From the NCBI GenBank assembly GCA_947685225.1, contig CANTUV010000015.1, forward strand, positions 5,518,001 to 5,582,000: a stretch of 64,000 nucleotides of DNA. The letters are read 5' to 3'. Within the stretch, counting starts at the first letter, position 1. The number at the start of each line of letters is the position of its first letter. The notes beneath the pieces were generated by a model. That model was given only the letters and a program-made list of their open reading frames with translations. It did no database searches and was not told the DNA's origin. This DNA comes from Garcia nutans. Taxonomy: Eukaryota; Streptophyta; Magnoliopsida; Malpighiales; Euphorbiaceae. A program made the position numbers and the translations under genes. Below, in pieces: positions 36,414 to 50,100 of the stretch.

Positions 36414-37400
36414 ATGATAAAAGGTCAGTCAAACTCAATCTCGGGTCCAACCACCCATTCTCGAGTCCAATTACCCAAAACAATTCAAGCTCGGGTACAA
36501 GTACTCAATCTCGGGTCCAAACACCCATTCTCGGGTCCAAGTACCCAAATCAATTCAATCTCGGGTCCATGTACCCAAATCCAAAGCCAATTTAGGATCG
36601 AGTATCCAAATCCAGTTAGGATCGAGTATCCCAATCTAGTTTAGGATCGAGTATCCCAATATAATTTAGGATCGAGTATCCAAATCCAGTTAGGATCGAG
36701 TATCCCAATCTAGTTTAGGATCGAGTATCCCAATCCAGTTTAGGATCGAGTATCCAAATCCAGTTAGGATCGAGTATCTCAATCCAGTTTAGGATCGAGT
36801 ATCCAAATCCATTTAGGATCGAGTATCCAAATCCAGCTTAGGATTGAGTATCCAAATCTAGTTCGGATCGAGTATCCAAATCCAGTAGGATCGAGTATCC
36901 AAGTACAATTTAGGATCGAGTATCCAAATCCAGTTAGGATCGAGTATCCCAATCCAGTTTAGGATCGAGTATCGAAATCCATTTAGGATCGAGTATCCAA
37001 ATCCAGTTAGGATCGAGTATCCCAATCCAGTTTAGGATCGAGTATCCAAATCCAATTTAGGATCGAGTATCCAAATCCAGTTTAGGATCGAGTATCCAAA
37101 TCCAATTTCGGATCGAGTATCCAAATCCAATTTAGGATCGAGTATCCAAATCTAGTTAGGATCGAGTATCCCAATCAAGTTTAGGATCGAGAATCCAAAT
37201 CCAATTTAGGATCGAGTATCCAAATCCAGTTTAGGATCGAGTATCCAAATCCGATTTCGGATTGAGTATCCAAATCAAGTTAGGATCGAGTATCCGAATT
37301 ATGTTTAGGATCGAGTATCCGAATCCAGTTTAGGATCGAGTATCCAAATCCAGATAGGATCGAGTATCCAAGTCTAGTTTAGGATCGAGTGTCCAAATCT
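36414..37400 (+). repeat. 24-bp tandem array in the 3' UTR of F
   Basis: A short run of TCGGGTCCAAGTACCC units (36430-36590) leads into 33 counted copies of GGATCGAGTATCCAAATCCA with unit length 23-25 bp (36592-37400). Just after, the sequence matches the 3' UTR end of A (CCAGAACCCAAAACCTC). The array thus occupies the place of the CCAGAACC repeats of A and E. Confidence 0.95.
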
Positions 37401-37489
37401 CTCGGGTCCAGAACCCAAAACCTCAACCATCTCAAAAATTAAGTCTTATTGCTTTTCACTCTCTTTCACTAAGGTTTCAGATCATTCAA

Positions 37490-37502
37490 GCAGGGGGCAA
37501 AC
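37490..37502 (+). other. Polypurine tract of element F
   Basis: GCAGGGGGCAAAC directly before the 3' LTR, identical to that of A. Confidence 0.85.
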
Positions 37503-39640
37503 TGTAGACCCTTAATTTTTTAACCAATTTGGTCCAATATGTTTTATTTAGTCAAAAATGATTTTTTTTGTCAAATTGGTCCAAAATAATTTTTATTAAA
37601 TAATATTTGCTTTAGTATCTAATTTTTATTAATAAAAAATATAAATAAATAAATAAAATCAAAAAATAAAAATCGGAGTCGGAAAATTCGGCGACAAAAA
37701 AATCATTGCTCGGGCCCGTGGGCATTTCACATGCAGAAATTTTCTGCCTGCTAAATGGCTATGGGCCAGTTCCGCGAGTGATGCCGCAGCCAACTACGGC
37801 AGATTCTTTTTCGCCGGCGCAATTTTTTCTGCGGCAATTTTTTCGGCAGCGCAATTTTTTTCGACGCAAAATTTTTGAAACCTAATTCAATTTGGTTTCG
37901 GTTTCTTTTTTTATTAATATTACTTACCTTAACTAATTATAAATAAAACACATCAAACCACTATAAATAAGGACCAAAGGCAATTAAAAAAGAGGAGGCT
38001 GAGAGGGACAAGAAAAAAGAAAATCCAAATTCATAAAGGAAAAGTTTGAATTCAATTGATTTTAAAGTAGCAGAAACATGATTTAAGGGATTCAAAAGGC
38101 AAAAAGGCTGGTCTTTTGAGCTTGTTCATCCAATAAGCAATTTTGGTGCAACTTACAAAAGAAGGTATGAAATCCTAATTTCTTTATTTTTTTTTACATA
38201 GTAGCTAAAACTAGGAATTTGCTTTTTTTTTTTTTAATCTAAAATCTTAGAGTTTTAAATTAGTTTTTCTAAAGTTAAAAGCTTTATTTCTTTGGTTTAT
38301 ATTCCAAAAGACTTAAAATTGTTATTTTTACTTCTTAAAAATCTTAAAACACTAATTGAACATATTTTTCAACAAAACTAAGATTTAAATTCTATTTCTT
38401 TTAAAATTTTAAAGTAGGTTCTATTTCATTCAAAAAACCTTAAAAAATATCTTTTCTACTTATAAAAACTTTAATTTGTTTGTTTAAATTCATAAAACTT
38501 CATGAAATTATCAAATTGATTTCCAAATTCTTAAAAATTAATTCACCACCCGTGACCCTAATTCTAAATCCTAAAATCCAAAATTCAACTTTTAAACCTA
38601 AAATAATGAAACCTAATCCTTTTAAAACTTTAAACCCTAATTTTTATGAACCCTAATCCTTTTAAAATATTAAAAACCATAAAACCATAAATAGATTAAA
38701 CTTATACAGTAGCTTAGAAACCCAAAAACCGAAAATCATAAATCAAAGTATTTTAAAGTGTCTAAAACCCTAGTTTCATGATTTCACCATTCAAACCTTA
38801 ATTTGTTTAATCAAAGAGTATTACCAACCTTTCAAAACATAAAACCCTAATTTATTTTAATTCCATAAAAAGTCACAGTAGCTATAATTAGACTTTTATT
38901 TGCTTTATTTAATTCTATACTTGATTATGCTTTGATTTATCTCTTATGCTTTAATTTATTTAATTTCAATACTTGATTTATTTAATTTATCATGGATGGA
39001 TGTTTATTTTATACCTTTGATAAATTATTTATTTATGATAAATGATTATTTACTTTTATCAAGTAATTTAGATTTCCAAAAGTTGTAAGAGGTATGTTTC
39101 CACTTGGTGGGTACCTCATTAATTAAACATCATGTAATTTAATTTGCTTTTCTATTTTAGAACCTATGTAAAGGGCATGTTTCTACATTTTGGTGGGTGT
39201 CCTATCTAGGCATGTGATATAAGGACATGTTTCCATCCTTGGATGGGTGTCCATTTATTTGCTTTGTTTGGACATTGCTTTGATTTTAATATAATTATGC
39301 TTTCTTTTAATTATTGTGTGTAATATGGATGATATTGTTATATTTAAGAATTTTATAATATTAAGACCTGTAAAGGAGGCCGGTTCCAATGAACCGGGCG
39401 TTGTGGGGGTGCTAGGCCATTTCTCACCTTCCCCACACGTACCCAACTTTCCGGACCATTAGGGGGTTGGGGATTCCTTAGGAATCGAGTCATCCACCCC
39501 TTTCTTTTTCCCGGCCCGTCCGAGTGGCGACTCCATTTTCTCCGAACTTAGGTTCGTGTTCTCTAAGGCCCTGAGCCTAAATAGTGCTGAAGTCGCAAGA
39601 ACCATTCCACCGGGAGTGGGGGCAAAAATCCCCACTCACA
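37503..39640 (+). mobile_element. 3' LTR of element F (2138 bp)
   Basis: TGTAGACCC...CCCCACTCACA. It has a clear TATA box CTATAAATA (37961-37969), weaker in the 5' LTR. It ends 65 bases before the PMD start codon of E and points the same way, so it could drive that gene. Confidence 0.92.
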
Positions 39641-40896
39641 ACGATTTCAATTTTGTAATTCTCTCAAATTTCTTTTCAATTTTAACATATATTTTTTAAA
39701 AAACAATGCATGCTTCGAGGTCAGGGACTCATTCTAATGCCGAGTTATTGGAGTTTATTCAGCATCATGAAGATGAAAATTTAGATATACTAGCCTGGAT
39801 GCCGCTCCATCACAGTTCCAATCAAAAGAGCGAGGTAATTATTTTTTCCTTTTTTATTTCTCTTGATTTTTTTTTCGTTGTTGTTTTTTTTATATTTTTA
39901 TAATTTTTGATTATTATTTATATTTATTTATTTTGATTTATTTTATTTATTTATATATATATTTTTTATTATGCTCTTTTATTATTATTTTGTTTGCCTT
40001 TATTATTATTTTGTATGTTTATTTTGCATTATTATTTTTAGAAAAATAAATTAAATTAAACAGATAGAATAATATGTACTTACCTGGTATTAACTTACCT
40101 GGGTCTATGTTAGCATGATCGTTGCGTTGTTTGGGCTGGAGGGTGTATTTACAAAGCCCGACAATGGTACGAAGTAGTGCCTTCTCGGGTAAGGCGGATT
40201 ATCCGAGATTGCGGCTTTAAGCAGTTCATCTTACAATTGCCATCCGAGGAATATCAGATAGACCGGAGCATAGTCCAGGCACTTGCAGAGCGATGGTTGA
40301 ATACAACCCGCACTTTTCACTTGCCCATTGGAGAGATGACAATTGGCCCGGTCGATTTTATTGCCATAATCGACCTTCGATATGATAGTTTTTCGGTTCC
40401 TCTAACCAATGATATTTTAACATTTGAAGAAATTCAGGAATTAATTGGTATGGAACCATCATATAAAGGGCCTTTTAAGATAAAAATCAAGCAAATTCGT
40501 AGTTATTGGATGAACTACGAAGGATGGGTTGGCAGAGACACGACCGAACAGTACGCTCTAGGATTTTTGTTATATCTACTCGAGTTGACCGTCTTAGGCA
40601 GCACTGAATCCTCCATTCACTTGTCAGTGTTGAGTGCCCTTTCTTATCTCAGAATGGTACCATCTTCTGGTTGGGATGAAGCTGGTCTCGCGTGTCTTTA
40701 CCATGGTCTTGATAAGCTTTGCCGAAACAAGAAGTCTTTTGTCGGCTTGATGGCGGTTGTCGAGGTATTCTTTTCCTTCACCAATGTTATTTCCACTATT
40801 TTCTTGCATGAATTTGATCTTTACTATCATTGTTGTAGGTATGGGCATATGAACATAACCTCGTGAGGGTACCCAGTATTTCCCGAGAGAGAGTTG

Positions 40897-43342
40897 TGTA
40901 ACACCCCTATACCTCGTATACGTACTAAGCATGCTTAAACGATCGTAATATACGTATACTGAATATAGGAAATGTCACAGTTTAAAAATACACAACATAT
41001 ATCTTTGTAAATAAGTGAAACCAATCTCAAACATTTTAAAAGAAATCCAAAAGACACCATATATATATATAGATAAAACGTTTATTAATTTACAACGGAA
41101 GTTATTACAAATATGTTACAAAACAAAGTTTACAAAACATAGAATATATACATGATTGGCAGCTCTTCTCTGATCTTTAAGTCCAAAAGTAAATTCTTCA
41201 ATGTCTACTCTCACTTGGTCTCGAGGAACTCTCGGGTTCAACTCTGTCACCTGCGCGATCAACACTATCGCGCTAAGCCAACGGCTTAGTAATACAAATT
41301 ACATTAACATTATGCTGTAATGCAATGCAATGTCACACATTCTATTTATAACAACAACATCATAGATGAAAAGCTAACATCATACCTCGTTAATCAATCA
41401 CTTTACCATTCATGAATCACATTAAACAAAGACAAGCATGGGCCCAAAACACACTAATATGCCATTCAACTTTCAGAGTTAATGCTTTGGTTTTGTTATC
41501 ACATTTATCATTATCATAAACCCAACTAGGCTTCAAGGATTTGGTTCAACCAAGCTTCAAGGGGAACAAAGCATGCTAAGTATCAACCCAACTTGGCGTC
41601 AAGAACCAATCCAACCTAGCTTCAAGGGTGGTAACATCTCAATTAGGCTTCAAGGACCAAGTCCAACCTAACGTCAAGAGATTGTTACTAATAATAGGCA
41701 TGCCACCAACAACAAACTCTGAAAATGGAATAACACATTAGCCACACAACTCATTTATTATTTCATTATTCATTTCATTCTCAATTCTCATCATCATAGC
41801 CAAACACAATGGCTTCATATTTCTTTTGAATCATCATAGCCAAACACAATGGCTTCATATCTCTTTTGAATCATCATAGCCAAACACAATGGCCTCATAT
41901 CTTATCATATTCCAATTTACATTATCACATTTCATCATTCAAGTATACGTAACCAAATACATTAAACATCATCACATAGGCACACATGCCTCAATTCACA
42001 TTATGCAAAACATAACATTATAGCAACTCATCTTTCAAATACATAATCATTTACATCATATCCTTCACATTATACTTATGGCATCATTGACATAAATAAA
42101 ACAAAGTACATTGTTTATAAACATCATCAATATCATCAAATGTATATTCAATCTCAACATCATATGAATGTATGTTTCACATTGTACACAACATAACATT
42201 ATTCATATGCATTAACAATGCAATAATGCAAGATTTGTACTTACCTCAACAACAATTCACACTTTCCTTTTCCAAGATTCTTCACTTTCCAAATTAGGGC
42301 AAAACACCTTCTTTCAAAACCTAATCCAAAAATGATACAATTTCATGAATTCCAATACAATTTATCACTTAATAACCTCTTACTAAGCCCTTAAATCACC
42401 AATTACACTTCAACATTACTCACAAAGGCCCACGGTCGTGGCCACCTCAACCCCCACGGGCGTGGCTTAAGGAATGGTTCTGCCACCCTTGCTCCCATCC
42501 TCCACGGCCATGGCCAACCAAGGCCACGGGCGTGGCATCCACAAGGCTACTGCCCTCGGCCAAATTCTCAATTCTAAGCTTAGAATTTCAACAAACCTCA
42601 ACCACATGCAAATCTATGAAAATAATCAAGCAAACTCAAGTTAAACATCAATAATCACTTCAAAACCCTAAAACAAACTCAATCCAACACTTCCAATATC
42701 AACAACAATTTAACTTCTTAACTTAACATCACTTTCAACACTTAAAAACATACCACAAACAAATCTAAACCACCATCCATATTAACTCATCAATCCCAAA
42801 CACAATTTCAAAAGAACAAAGGAAAAGCAAGGAAAAGAACTTACCAAAGTTGATGAATTTCACAAATCTCCAACTTAATCCTTTGATTCTTCCTTCAATT
42901 TGAGTTTAGAAATCACAACACCTTACTTGCTCTCTTTTCCTTTGGATAGCAAGCCACACACAAATGAGAAGAAAAGAAAATAAAGCCAAGTCAAACTTCT
43001 CTTCTTCTTTAAATCTCCACCATGCATTTCTAACAAAGCAATTACCTAAATACCCTCATCCATTTAACTTAACCTCTTTTAACTTTTATGACCATTTAAG
43101 TAATTTCACATATCACAAAATAAAATATCTTCTTTCATTGACCATTCATTTGACTTATATATATGTTATATATATTACCATATACCCAACATATACACTT
43201 TCTCTCTACACATTACTTCCCTTCTTAAACAATACCTAAACATTCTCTTTTCAATTTCTTTTCTTATCAACATAACATATACACATAATTCAATCAACAA
43301 CAATTATATCCAAACTTCTAGGGCACACATTGGGATATTACA
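40897..43342 (-). mobile_element. Solo Tekay-like LTR (2446 bp), inverted
   Basis: TGTAACACCCC...GATATTACA flanked by AGTTG (40892-40896 and 43343-43347). It splits PMD exon 3. GCCACG-type palindromes lie at 42428-42536; a 38-bp unit with CATAGCCAAACACAATGGC is repeated three times at 41795-41900; the double hairpin is at about 41248-41290. Confidence 0.95.
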
Positions 43343-44607
43343 AGTTGGGTATTCGAGATTAAATTTTTTGTTGTCTGATCGTGTGGAAATTCCCGGCTCT
43401 CATCATGTGCATACTCACCACTATGTGTTGAGCCGCTTAACCTAGGACCAAGTAAAATAACATTAGTATGCTTTAAATTTTATGTGAAAGTTTTACTCAC
43501 CTTATGTTATTTTGCAATTGAATTTTGCCTGGTGAAGCCCAAAAGAGCGAGCAAACTGGTCTCCTTTGATGAGGGCTGCACTGTCTTTTCAATATTCTTT
43601 CCGAATTATTGCTGGCCCATTGTCTAGTGACTGGTTTCTCGGGGAGAGAGTTTATGAATGGTTTCTCAGTCCAGAGCAGCAGAGGTTTCTGATGCAAATC
43701 CCGAAATATACTTTAAATATTATGTCAATGCCGGAGGATGCATGGTGGTCGGCCCGGTATGGTTATGATGCCGAGTCGTTTCTCCATTTACCGGGTCCAT
43801 TTTATGCCCATTTTATTCAAATAAGACTCTTGAACTTTGATGTATCTCCTGTTGGTGTGCGGGAAATTTCCGACAAAAATGAGGGTAGAGATGATGAAGA
43901 ACATCACGGAGCTGCAGGAGAGCTTGTTCCACATCTCGGGACTAGTACTTCTCAGGTAAAACTCTTACCATCTTTCCCTTGCAACTGCTTTTTATTTCTT
44001 TGATTCTTTAATGATTGTTGCATGCTGTTGGCTTATTTGATCATGAGGCTGGACCTTCCTTTACTGCCCCTTCATTTGCTCGTTCTAGCCCACCAGATAT
44101 GCCATCTCATCCGCATTGTATTGATTTGAATTACCTGGTACGTTCCTTATTTCATGGTAATTTATGCTATATGTATGCATGATTATGTATGCTCTTACCT
44201 TTTCCTCTTTGGCTCACAGCGGATGCTCGAAGAACAAAATAGGAAACTTCAAGAAGAGTTGGCTGCAAGTCATCAGCAGGCTTCTCATTTTGAAAGTTTA
44301 TATCATCAATCCGAGCAACATTTCTGAGACTTTTGATTTCAGGGGATGAGGGATCCCGACGCTTCTTCATCAAGAGGCCCCCAGACTGATGAACATGAGA
44401 TCCTTTCGTCTGCTTCTGATGAAGACCATGACGGATCAGAACTTCAAGGTAATAAAGATTTTGGTGATCCTGCTTCAGGTGGTACCGGGACTTGTAATTT
44501 GCTTGGTTTTGGTGCTCCCGCTTTGGATGGACTCAAGATGAGTGATTTGCCCCCTCCTCCAACAGGCGATGACTTTTTCAAGGTTTTATTTGATGACCTA
44601 CCACCAC

Positions 44608-47144
44608 TGTAACACCCCCACATCCAATGCACACACACTACAACTACAACCATGTAGCATAAGTGCACCAAACATAGGGATGCTACGGTTTTCTTCAACA
44701 TTCAAAACATTTAAATAGATACAATACTATTATCATTATATAATATAGAAAAGTAGATCATTTACTTTTAAAATAAAACACATTAGATATATATATACAT
44801 ACATATAGTTATTTCACAGCGGAAGTCATAAAATATTTACATATTTGAAAACACTTAATTCCATATTTACAAATATACAAATATGTACATTTAATCAATA
44901 CTTTACAAAATATAAAAAGAGTTATACATGATTGGCAAATCTCCTTTGATCTTTAAGTCTCCAAAATCAACTCTTCAATGTCTACCCTCACTCGGTCTCG
45001 AAGAGCTCTCGGGTTCGATTCTAACAGTTCTATCACCTGCGCGATTAAACACTATCGCGCTAAGCCAAGGGCTTAGTAAGATAATCATGCTAATGATATG
45101 ACTTCGTGCAATGCAATGTCATTTCTCAAACCATAATATATATGTAACATCATATATGCAAAATTAACAATATACTTTCACATTACATATCACATTTTAT
45201 TATCTTTTCATATACCTCATTAGTATTCATTTAATCATCAATACAAAGCAAAACAAACATCATTCATGACTCACATTAACCATAGACAAGCATGGGCCCA
45301 AGACACACTAATATGCCATTCAATTTTCAGAGTTAATGTTTTGGTTCTATCATCACATTTATCAATATCAATATCATAGACCCAACTAGGCTTCAAGGAT
45401 TATGTTCAACCAAGCTTCAAGGGGAGCAAAGCATGGTAAGCTTCTACCCAACTTGGCTTCAAGAACTAACCCAACCTAGCTTCAAGGGTGGTAACATCTC
45501 AATTAGGCTTCAAGGATTCAATCCAACCTAACTTCAAGAGATTGTTACTATCATTAGGCATGCCACCAATAACATACTCTGAAAATGGAATAACACATTA
45601 GCCACACAATTCATTTACATATCAATTATCATTTCCATTCTCCATTCTCATCAACATTTAGGCGAACATGCCTTCATTCTCTCAATATTATCATCATATA
45701 GCATCATTCATCATAGCCAAACACAATGGCATTGTCTCATATCATATCTTATTTGAATTATCATTTCATCTTTGATACAACATTTCAAGGTACATTACTC
45801 ATAAAATACAATACCTTTCACAATGCATAACATAACCTTGTTTAAATCTCAACAATGCAATTAGGGCAAAGAACAACTTATATGATTCATAGCTTTAGGA
45901 TCTTCCATATGCATTTGATTAGTTCATTCATTGATTCAAGTGTGTTTAAAGTGTTTTAGGGTTAGGTTTAAGAACCAACCCACCTTTGAAGAACCAAAAC
46001 AATGCAAAAAGAACAAAGAAACAAAACCCTAACCAACTCATTTGATGGACACGGGCAGCACACATGAGGGACACGGCCAAGCTTGTGGCCGTGTCTCTCA
46101 ATTCAACTTTGGCAGTAGCAAACACGGCTTAGGGACACGGCTGTGTCTCTTCAACCAAAACTCACAGTAGCTCACACGGCTTGGAAACACGGCTGTGTCA
46201 CCCAAAAATTAATCCAACACGTCCAAAATCATATGACTTGGCCGTGTCTCACATGGCCTTTGGCCGTGTCTCCCAAAACCAAAACCCTAATTCTAACCAA
46301 CTCTCTTCCAAATGCATTTAAACTCAATATACATCATACCACATGCTTCAAATGAACATAATCAATGTTCTAAACACATATTCATTACAATAATCACTTT
46401 AAAACACATTAATATCACAATTAAACAAACACCATCTCAAAACCCTAATTAATCACCATCCTTTTTCATCTTTCAAAAACAACATCCATTTAAACATACA
46501 ATCTTTACAATCAACCCAACACTAATTCCATCTTTTAACTTACAATCAATTTTAACACTTAAAAACATAACACAAACTCATCTCATCATCACACCAACAA
46601 AACCTAATTCCTTTCTCACACCACTTCAAAAGAATTGAAGACATTAAAGAGAAGATCTTACCTTATATGAAGAAATTCCACCAATCTTTCACCAAAACTC
46701 TCAATTCCTTCATCAATTTGAGTATAGCATCAAGAACACTTCTCTTTCCCTTTGTCTTCTTCAATGGCCGGCACAAACATGAGAAGAAAAGAAAATGCAC
46801 AAGTCAACCTCTCTTTCCTTCTTAATCTCCACCATGCATTTCATCCAAACAATTACCAAAATGCCCTCAAACATATAACTAACCTTTTGTCTTATATAAG
46901 CCCATATATGTAATTACACACTCAACAATAAAATATCTTCTTCCACTAACCAACACCTTGACTCTTCTTTTGACCATTTTATATGTTATATATATCACAA
47001 TATACACAACATATAAACTTGTCTCTAAACCCTAAATTCTTTCCCAAAACACTTATACTTTTCTTTCTCAATTTAAACCAACAATCCAATAACAACAACA
47101 ACAACAACATGCAAAACTTCTAGGGCATAAATGAGGATATTACA
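44608..47144 (-). mobile_element. 3' LTR of element B (2537 bp)
   Basis: Plus-strand text TGTAACACCCCC...GATATTACA. It differs from 52003-54535 by an extra ACAT near 44800 and a few single bases. Both hairpins (GCGCGAT..ATCGCGC, 45039-45060; CTAAGCC..GGCTTAG, 45060-45076) are intact; palindromes at 46045-46275. Confidence 0.96.
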
Positions 47145-47158
47145 ATTCTCCCCCTCTA
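47145..47158 (-). other. Polypurine tract of element B
   Basis: Minus-strand TAGAGGGGGAGAAT abutting the 3' LTR. Confidence 0.88.
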
Positions 47159-47190
47159 AAAAGAAATTTCGTCCTCGAAATTACCTGATA

Positions 47191-50100
47191 TCAATTCTGA
47201 AACAATTGAGGATATTGCTCTCGCATAGTCTGCTCACTTTCCCATGTTGCTTCTTCTTTTGCATGATTCTTCCAAAGAATCTTCACCAATGGTACTCTCT
47301 TGTTCCTCAATTCTTTCACTTCCCGTGCCAAGATAGCAACTGGTTCCTCTTCAAATGTCAAGTCTGGGCTCACTTCAATAGATTCAAATGGCAACACATG
47401 AGATGGATCCGACCTGTACCTTCTCAACATAGAAACATGAAACACATTATGAATACGATCCAACTCAGATGGCAAAGCAAGCCGATAAGCCACTGGCCCA
47501 ACTCTTTCTAACACTTCATACGGTCCGATGAAACGAGGACTCAATTTCCCTTTCCGACCGAACCTCAAAATCTTCTTCCAAGGAGATACTTTCAAAAATA
47601 CCTTATCCCTAACATCAAACTGAATGTCTCTCCTCTTCAGATCTGCATAAGACTTCTGTCGGTCCGAAGCTGCTTTCAATCTGCCTCGAATCAACTTCAC
47701 TTTCTCTTCAGTTTCTTGAATCAAATCAGGCCCAATCAACTTGCTATCACCAAGTTCACTCCAACAAAGAGGTGTTCTGCACCGTCTGCCATACAATGCC
47801 TCGAACGGGGCCATTCCGATGCTGGATTGGTGACTGTTGTTGTAAGCAAACTCCACAAGAGGTAAGAATCTATCCCAACTTCCAGAGAAATCGATGACAC
47901 AGCTTCTCAACATATCCTCAACAATCTGTATCACCCTCTCAGACTGTCCATCCGTCTGTGGATGAAAAGCAGTACTGAAGTGTAGTCGAGAACCCAAAGC
48001 TCTGTGCAAACTCTTCCAAAATCTTGAAGTAAACCTGGGATCTCGATCAGACACCAAAGAAGTTGGAACACCATGCAATTTCACAATCTCCTGGATATAC
48101 AACTCAGCTAACCTTTCCAAAGAGTAATCCATCCGAACCGGAAGGAAATGAGCTGTCTTAGTCAATCTATCCACAATCACCCATATGGCATCATGTTTCT
48201 TTTGTGTCAATGGCAAACCAGACACAAAGTCCATGGTCACTCTATCCCACTTCCATTCTGGCACTGACAACGGTTGAAGCAACCCAGTTGGAACTTGATG
48301 CTCTGCTTTAACCTTCTGACAAGTGAGACATTTCGATACAAACTCAGCAATGTCTCTTTTCAACCCAATCCACCAGTAATGTTGTCTCAAATCATGATAC
48401 ATCTTGGTGTTGCCCGGATGCATAGAAAACATCGACTGATGTGCCTCTTCCAAAATGACCCTCTTCAAATCAGCATTATCGGGTACACACAATCTGTTCT
48501 TGAACCATAGGCTCCCATCATTCCTCACAACAAAATCTCTACTTTCTCTACTCTGACAATCTGCAATAATCTTCTGAATCTTCTTATCAGTCAACTGAGC
48601 CTCTTTGATCTGATCCAACAAAACCGGCTTCAATTGCAACTGTGTCAATAATGCACCATCATCACAAAGTACAAAACTGGCACGCAAAGCTCTCAACTCA
48701 ACAAGCAACGAGAGCGAGTAAACTGTTAAACCAGCTAAAGACTTCCGACTTAAGGCATCAGCAACTACATTTGCTTTACCTGGATGATAATCAATCAAGC
48801 AGTCGTAGTCTTTAATCAATTCCAACCATCTCCTCTGCCGAAGGTTGAGCTCTTTCTGAACACCCAAATACTTCAAACTTTTGTGATCAGTGTAAATGAA
48901 ACATTTCTCCCCAAACAGATAATGGCGCCAAATCTTTAATGCAAACACAATGGCTGCCAATTCCAAATCATGGGTGGGGTAGTTAAGCTCATGCGGTTTC
49001 AACTGACGAGATGCATAAGCTATAACTTTCCCTTCCTGCATCAGCACACATCCCAAACCACTATGTGACGCATCACTGTAGATCACATATGGTTTGCCTT
49101 CTACAGGTAAAGTAAGAACAGGCGCTTGAGTCAACATATCTCTCAACTGCTCAAAGCTAGCCTGACACTGATCCGTCCACACAAATCTCACTCCCTTACG
49201 AAGCAATCTGGTGAGTGGAGTAGCTATCAAAGAAAACCCTTTCACAAACCGCCGGTAATAGCCTGCCAAACCCAGAAAACTTCTAACCTCTGTCACAGAC
49301 TTGGGTGGACTCCAATTCAAAATTGCTTCAACTTTACTCGGATCAACTCTGATGCCTTCTGCTGAAACAATATGTCCAAGAAAAGCTACTTGATCCAACC
49401 AGAACTCACACTTCGACAATTTGGCAAATAATTGCTTTTCTCTCAAAATCTGCAACACAATCCGCAGATGCATATCATGTTCCTCTTCATTCCTCGAATA
49501 CACCAGGATATCATCGATGAAAACCACAACAAACTGATCCAAATAGGGCCTAAACACCCTATTCATCAAATCCATGAAAGCTGCAGGTGCATTCGTCAGA
49601 CCAAAAGGCATAACTAAAAATTCATAGTGCCCATACCTGGTCCTGAAAGCTGTCTTCGGAACATCTTCAGCTCTGACTCTCAGCTGATGGTACCCAGATC
49701 TCAGATCAATTTTAGAAAACACAGCTGCATCCTTCAATTGATCAAAGAGATCATCGATTCTAGGCAAAGGATATTTATTCTTAATTGTCACCTTGTTCAA
49801 TTGTCTATAGTCGATACATAACCTCATGGTACCATCTTTCTTCTTCACAAACAGCACAGGAGCTCCCCAAGGAGAAACACTGGGGCGAATGAATCCCTTA
49901 TCCAACAGCTCCTGTAATTGCACTTTTAACTCTCTTAGTTCTGCTGGTGCCATTCTGTAAGGAGTAATCGAGATAGGAGTGGTACCAGGCAACAATTCAA
50001 TACCAAACTCCACCTCTCTCTCAGGCGGCAATCCTGGCAACTCCTCAGGAAACACATCAGGGAACTCTGCAACTGTGGCAATGCTATCAATAGGAGAACT

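Larger units (their letters stand above)
23915..39640 (+). mobile_element. Gag-only Tat element F
   Basis: Two Tat LTRs in direct orientation (23915-28680 and 37503-39640), a primer site, leader, gag and a PPT, but no protease, RT, RNase H or integrase. After gag come about 2.7 kb of unrecognised sequence and a 24-bp tandem array. Two solo Tekay LTRs are nested in it. It lies in the 5' UTR of E's PMD gene; the flanks (ACATT and ACGAT) form only a poor target duplication. It fits the class of terminal-repeat retrotransposons with a GAG domain, which need proteins from an autonomous relative. Confidence 0.85.

Noticed and set aside
36414..36644. ORF over the F tandem repeats
   Set aside because: A frame open by repetition; no start context or homologue.
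36592..37400. CRISPR-like regular repeat array
   Set aside because: Units are 23-25 bp with no unique spacers, lie before a polypurine tract and LTR, and the DNA is from a plant. It is a 3' UTR tandem repeat.
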